Of a DNA stretch of 64,000 bases, positions 58,016 through 64,000 are shown in pieces. Position 1 is the first letter of the stretch. The number at the start of each line of letters is the position of its first letter. Origin of the DNA: Symsagittifera roscoffensis (taxonomy: Eukaryota; Xenacoelomorpha; Acoela; Convolutidae); the NCBI RefSeq assembly GCF_963678635.1, contig NC_087069.1, positions 12,156,530 through 12,220,529 of the forward strand, in the 5' to 3' direction. The position numbers and the translations under genes are program-made. The notes beneath the pieces were generated by a model, which was not told where the DNA came from, made no database searches, and saw only the letters and a program-made list of their open reading frames with translations.

Positions 58016-61000
58016 TCATGGCGCAGTCGAACAGCATCGAACCTAATGTGAGAGGATTACCTGCTATTTAAAAAAGCATACGGTTGATCCGCTAATTCCG
58101 TGGGACAAGCGGGGCGATCTTTTTCACATCGCAGTGATCAGTAAGGAGAATGTTAATAAGGAAAATCTACTTGGTTCGAGTGAAAGACAACGCCCACAAC
58201 CTTTTGTATTCGATAATCCGACGGATAGCAAATCAGAAACCCAGAAAACCGCACGACTTGAAACAAACAACCGAGAACAAAAGAAATTCGACGACAAAGA
58301 AACGGCATCGATCAAGACCGATACAAATGGTTTCAACGGAAAGAGTTTCAATGAAGCAAATAAGAAGCTTCGCTCAATTCTATATATCGCCCTCGGAAAC
58401 GAAAAGAAAAATTTCGGATAGAAGTTCACAAGATTACCTACACCTGTTTTGAGAATAATCATCTACGGCTTAATAATCATCTAAAAAATTGAATGTCAGA
58501 TTTGAGAGGCACTAATATTTTTTAAAAAGTTAGAGAGTCCTTGGAACAATTTTGACGCGCCTAAGTCAAAAGGGCAAAAATTGTGACATATCCGCCGGAG
58601 AAGATGAATGGATAAAAGATATATTCAAAAATAACATAAAAAAATAGCGAGATTCAAAAAAAACTTATTTATATGTACGCTGCTTCCCTTAGAAGCCTTT
58701 AATGTAGCTGTGATAAACGAAAAAGGAGTAAGTAACCAAATGAAGATGGAAAATCTTTTTAAATCCAACGGATTTTCTGTACATAATTCTAATAAAATTT
58801 TTAACGTCAAAAGAAAACTCACTTTGAACAACGAACGAAGCATCGAACGAAGCGTTGGTGGTACATTTTCGAAATTTATCCTAGCAATTCGCCTGGCAAA
58901 AGATACAAATTGTACATATGGTAAATACAAAGGCTTTATCAGACTTTATGAGTCTCGTCGTAAAAATGTAAATGTTGTGAATATTCAACTTGTAAGTACT
59001 ACCAATTTTCGAATTATCCCTCAGATCAACCGGAGGGCTATAACGATCTCGTAAATGAGAATATTGAGTGATCAACGCAGTGTCAAAATCCGGAGAGAGC
59101 GATAAGGAAAACTAAGGTGTATTAAAGTTAACTTTAATTTCCGACAACGACGGAAAAGAGCTCAAATAACCGTTAAACATCGGCCTTTGAAGGACAATCA
59201 AATGAGTATGAAGATACAATTGCACTCTGCTAGCCCGGTTAAATTCCTCATTAGGAACGTTCGCCACAAACTGAAACTACGTGACTCATATTTGAAGACT
59301 CATCGGATGGGTCGAATGACGACCGACTTTTATTTTGGCTTCACCGACATGTAAATCAATATCATTAGCAAATTAGGGATCTCAGTTTTCTCAAATGCTT
59401 GGTCACTTCAGGAATGCCATTTTTGCTATGAGTGTCACGAGAGAAACCTTCTTGCAAACGAAAAGTTGGCAAAAGTGGGGATCGATGTTTCTCAGAAGCA
59501 CTTCCCTCACCCTCAGACCGAAAAAACAAGTAGAACTAAAAATTTTATTATTGCCGTTGATAATGACAGAAAAATTGAACACATATCCAAGATCTTTAAA
59601 CAGTAATTCCAACGGATCGGAAACATCAAGTTTTGGCGAAACTTAAGCAATTATCAAGAACCACTAAAATCTGTTCATCTAAAAGGTTATTGCATTCCCT
59701 TTCCTCTTTTAGACTCAGTGAAAACATAACTGAGCCGACTAAAAACCAAAGAACATATCAAAAGTCGGAAAATTGCGATCGAAAAATAGAATTATTAGCC
59801 CAATCATCCTTACTTGCAAAAAAATAAATGTATCAAATTGGCGTTAGACTCAAATTTTATCCAAAAGCAGATATACAAAAATAAATATCAGATGACTTCA
59901 GTTAGTTGAGAATGTAGACGCTCAATTTTTTAGTGACGCAGTTGCAGTAGTTTCGTGTTCTAGCTTAGACCTCAAAAATGCTTACAACCAACTTTACGTA
60001 ATTGATGATAATCCAAAAAATTTCCAAAGAGTTAAGAGTCCTAAATCGGAAAACTCCCTTACAAATTGTTAATTGGACAATATTTTAATTACACCCAAAA
60101 TAAGCTTTTCAGAACTTGAAAACACAGTTTCAAAATTCTCATCGATTTTAGACAATTACAATTTTGCCGTTAAACTGCCAAAACTATATTTTCAACCACA
60201 AAGAAAAAGAATGATTGAAAATTGAAATTACAAAAATGGAAAACTCTCCTTTTTAGATAAAACCAAATTAAGAAAAGACCTACCTATTCCATAAAAAGTT
60301 CTGGGACTTAAGTTAAATCTTAAGGTAACCCAATCAATATATCAAATTCATCTCAACTTTGCAATTTTAGAAAGTACATTATACCCCCCTGTTAAACAAA
60401 AAAATTAGTTTTCGAATAGAGCAATAATCACACTAAAGCATTCAAGAAATTAAACAAAATTTAGTCTACTTAACAGAAAATCCCATTTAATTGTTAAACG
60501 TAAAACCAGAGAAAAAACACTACGAGGCTAAGTTGTGCACTTGAAAGGCGCACAATTTACAATTTTTATGTTTCTGGATTCTAGAGAAGTCATTAAACAT
60601 GCTGAAACCTAGTCGGAACGATCAAAGAGAATGAAACATTAAAGGCAGGACAAAGGGAGCATCCTTTTTAACGAAAGCGCTCACAAATCACAGAGTACCC
60701 AGTTTGGCCTCGTAGGGAACTGAAGCATCAAAAAATGGACTTGAATAACCATTGGAACATTTTCACGGGATTGACCGAAAAGCTGTTGCATTCTTTTCAA
60801 GAACTTTAACGCCCACGTAGTAAAAGATTCCACCAACAATTTAGAGCTTTTAGGAGTTGTTTGGGAGGCAAAACACTACAAAACTACATTTACGGTTCAA
60901 AACTCGAAATTATTACAGACCACGAAGCCCTTCTTGAAACCCTTTCGACACACCATGGGAACAAATTATATCATAGTTGACAACAAGTTGTCTTGAACAA

Positions 61001-62400
61001 CTTTTACTATTTAATTTCAAAATCGGACACTTGGTTAGAAAAGATACGGGGTTCATAAAACAATTTTCAAGAGTTACTTCCGAAAACCATACCCTCAAAC
61101 CAATAATAGGGAGAATTCGTGGTAGCAACCGTTAAAAAAATTAACAAAGCTATGTATTCAATTGATAAGTAAACTGCAATGCTAATGGCTCAGTTTTGCA
61201 GATATTTTAAGTAATTACCTGTTAGCCTATTGTGTAAACTTTATCAGCTCGACTCCTCGAATTTGCAACTTAAAGCGTAATTAAACTGACTTTTTGATTT
61301 CAATTGTAATTCTTCGGATTGTTGATAAATTGATTCTCCAAAAATTTTTGTTTCAAATTCTGTATTTTCTGGTGTTCAAATTTTGGTGTTCATGTTTTCG
61401 TAGAAATCCTCTGTTATCAGAATGTAAAAAGTTGTTTTAAAAAAAATACCGACAGAATTCAATTTTGCCCAAACGACCTTTGGATTTAAAGACCTTTTTT
61501 AATGCCAAACTAGTGGCACTCCTTAATGAAGAATACCCGATATTGAGCCAAATTCTTAAAACGCTTTGAACTAAAATAGAGACATTGAATTCAAAATTGC
61601 TATATTTCCACCAGTTTTTTCGCAACTTCATCAATCCGATGGATTACTTACTCTGAACCAAGTGTTACAGCTTACTACTTACAAGCTGCGGATTACTTAC
61701 TACTTACAAGCGTGTTGTGCCTTTCTCGCTTTGAAATTCGGTTTCAAAGACCCTTCTTGAAGCACACTCCTGCCATTACAGAAAAAATTATTTAGCACTG
61801 TACATGTTTCATACAAACAGACATTTTAGTTTCCACGGTGGAAACTTTACAGAATGTACAAAAACGGGTGAGATTGTAAACAGCTTTTATCTCAAATTCC
61901 CATATCAGCGAACTGCCCCCATTACGGAACCAAACGAAGAACTCAGCCTAGATTCAGCCGGTCCTTTAGATCCAAAATGGGGAACAAAAAGTATAACTTA
62001 GCATGTATAGACAGATTTTCAAAGTTTCCTTTGGCGCAAATTAGTAAATTAATCTCGGCAAACATAGTTACTGACTTTTTTCAAGATTGTTTTCATCTAC
62101 AAATCAATCCTTTTTGTCCTCGCGTAGACCAAGTTTCTTGTTTTGCTAGCCATTTTTTTAAACTATTCTGCAACTCTAATCATATTAAACTGAAATTCTG
62201 TACAGTAGGCGATCACTGACTGCTACAACGAATTACTTGAAAAATGTGTAACAGTCGCCTACTTTAGTCACATATGAGGCTTAAGAAAAATAGGCCCTAT
62301 AACCATTGGCTCAAGAGTCAGGGACACTATTTCTTGTGTTTTTCTACCTCAAGAACGGTCGGAGCCAATTCGGTTCGCTTGCGACATGAGACTGGAACCC
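58016..62400 (+). mobile_element. Strongly decayed second Ty3/gypsy-like element (fossil)
   Basis: A primer-binding-like TGGCGCAGTCGA at 58,019 is followed by polar open stretches (58,134-58,421, 58,710-59,054) that could be gag remains. Pol parts follow in the right order on the plus strand: an RT piece near 59,950-60,010 (SSLDLKNAYNQLYV), an RNase H piece near 60,890-60,950 (SKLEIITDHEALLETL) and an integrase piece near 61,900-62,220 (LSLDSAGPLDPKWG, ACIDRFSKFPLAQ, TDFFQDCF). It is unrelated in sequence to copies A and B beyond the general family pattern. Old, with dozens of breaks. Confidence 0.65.
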
Positions 62401-63489
62401 GTTACAGCTTAAAAGCCACTACCAAAATACCCCCCCCCCCACTCTAGAAATAAAAACGTCCCCATACTTAGGTCTCGAAATACCCAAAATACATGAACGC
62501 CGTTAAAAACCGGGTCGGAACAATCCGCTTAGTTACTTTTTATTGGACAGTGGAACTTTGATCCATTTCAGATGGATCAACCTAAAACTCGCCTTATCTC
62601 AACATAACTATCATAAAATACACTCGAGAAATTTAAATTGAGAACTCACATGTCGATGCACTTGAGTATGAGGAGTAACTAAAAGATAAGCAGCTTGAGA
62701 ATCAAATAATATAACTAAATAAGTTTGATGCTAATTAGTTTTAACAACAGAAGTAAGTTCTGTCTCAAGAATCAAAGTTTCTGAATGAACCATTGGGACA
62801 CTCGAGTTGCCCACTCTTCCATTGAATGTTCACTCCTTTCCGTTCGAACAGTCGTCCTTTCTCAAGTCTGTATTCTATTCTCCTGTTTTCAGGATAAGAC
62901 AGCTCTACTCTCTTATTATTTCGTATCGAGAAATTGCGAATAGCAATTTCCTGCCTTTTTCTTGAGTAGTTTCCCGCAATTGTTAATTCGGACGTTATGA
63001 TTTTGATTTTGCGTTTTCAGTTGGTTCGAGAAAACTGAGCATGACAGACTCCATTCGAAATTTTTAAAATTAAAACTTCACTCCAAATTTACGTGTTTCT
63101 CAAGGTCAAACCTCCAGACATGACCGACTGGCACATACTCCCCGGACTCGAGATCGATGTCCTCATCGTGTGTTGTCATCCGCCAGTGAGTCCCAGAGAA
63201 CCGAGTGTTGCTCAAGATACAGTGCCAGTGGTCATTTACAGAAGTTTGCATCGGACTTAAGTTTATCTACCTTCCAAAATTCACAACCATATAAAATTTT
63301 CACACTATCGCTAAACAGCAATCAAAATCTGCACACACCTGCACCCATGAATCCCCGCTTTTTAAGCTGGTAATTTCTTTTGTCCTATTCAGTCAGGAAA
63401 TTGTCATGCATCATTTTGACTTATATAATAGATCTATCATATTAATAACAATATCCTATTCGTCTAAAATTTCTTTTTAGTGAACCCAG
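62401..63489. other. No recognisable gene
   Basis: Contains a run of 12 C near 62,427 and otherwise AT-rich sequence. Short frames lack family resemblance. If the fragment at the right edge is the end of a tail, this stretch could hold its 3' non-coding region and LTR, but I could not align it with either. Confidence 0.4.
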
Positions 63490-64000
63490 ATTTCATCCAA
63501 GTTCACTCTCAAGCCCCCTTCCTCTCAAATCTCAAGACTCTAGAATTTTCCTTTCGAGCCGCCGGCTCACCTCGTGTTTTTCGCCTTCGAGGTACCCGAC
63601 ACCGGTGTTCTTGGCACTGTAATTTGTTCCAACAGTGCTTCTTCGTCATCGGAGCTGATCACAATTTCTTCCCAGGCCTTCAGCTGTTCATAGGATCGAA
63701 TCCACTCCCTCTGCTCTTGCAACCTCTTCGATTGATTTGGTAAGCTCTTTACCTTCGACTCCCGGTTCTTTTCCACCCCGTCGTGATCGCATTTCGATGG
63801 GTTAGCAGGGGTCTCTTGAAGGCATCTGGTCCTATCTCGGCTTGGAATTGTCGATATTCCTTTTGATGTTTCATCATGTGGTCCTTTGTTACCACATATA
63901 ACCAGGATGTTAATGTCGCACGAAACCAAGGAAAGAATCTCAGGCGGCTCCATATATGTCTGATCTCCACTGGTATGGCGAATACCCTGCATGCGGTCTC
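63490..64000 (-). mobile_element. Copy D: end of a third tail block of the giant element family (fossil, continues beyond right edge)
   Basis: On the minus strand, 63,970-63,750 encodes IWSRLRFFPWFRATLTSWLY and PLLTHRNAITTGWKR, homologous to the end of the copy A tail (23,740-23,945). A second stretch, 63,700-63,570, encodes LKAWEEIVISSDDEEALLEQ and an acidic end. It shows the tail occurs independently in a third place. A few breaks are visible. Confidence 0.7.

Noticed and set aside
62243-62272. TGTGAC...TGTTACA-like words resembling the LTR ends of the giant element, near the expected place for an LTR of copy D
   Set aside because: They are only about 27 bases apart and lie in the integrase remnant of the older fossil; no LTR body lies between them.

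Overview
The window looks like repeat-dense, AT-rich DNA of an invertebrate animal. The evidence is eukaryotic: a spliced gene with GT/AG borders and TTTCAG/TTACAG acceptors, an ARV1 gene, two or more LINE types, a FLYWCH/MULE DNA transposon and several Ty3/gypsy-like fossils. A nematode is plausible from the acceptor style and element types, but the sequence does not prove it.

The left 60% (about 1-38,947) is two nested copies of one very large LTR retroelement family. Copy A (+ strand, about 1,610-26,232) runs: LTR, primer-binding-like site, 3-kb leader with CCGGAGGGGTC minisatellites, gag with two zinc knuckles, protease, reverse transcriptase, RNase H, an unusual ~1.1-kb linker, integrase, an acidic C-terminal segment, a macro-domain-like protein, then a ~8.6-kb 'tail' of further open frames with SGNH-hydrolase-like motifs. 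Copy B (- strand) starts with its own diverged LTR at 38,060-38,947 and runs leftwards to the macro gene, where A interrupts it. It resumes at 1-1,609 and leaves the window on the left. Because A and B both carry macro gene, spacer and tail in the same order, the tail appears to belong to the family. The last 500 bases of the window hold the end of a third tail (- strand). All copies are broken fossils.

The middle (38.9-48 kb) holds an RT fragment of one retroelement type (39.5-40.6 kb, its probable C-terminal end lying inverted at 46.15-46.57 kb), a short LINE 3' end with a TTGAC-repeat tail, and a nearly full-length APE-type LINE (- strand, 41.1-44.8 kb). That LINE's N-terminus is a signal-peptide-like leader followed by a viral-type 2A motif (DVEKNPGP). 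An apparently intact, intronless ARV1 gene (45,143-45,952) follows, then a long near-perfect hairpin and a degenerate tandem array.

The right part holds a spliced, apparently live gene of unknown family (- strand, 50,918-53,862) with duplicated helical-repeat units, a FLYWCH/MULE transposon with inverted repeats (54.5-56.9 kb), and a strongly decayed second Ty3/gypsy-like fossil (58.0-62.4 kb). Stretches with no recognisable content are listed as such.
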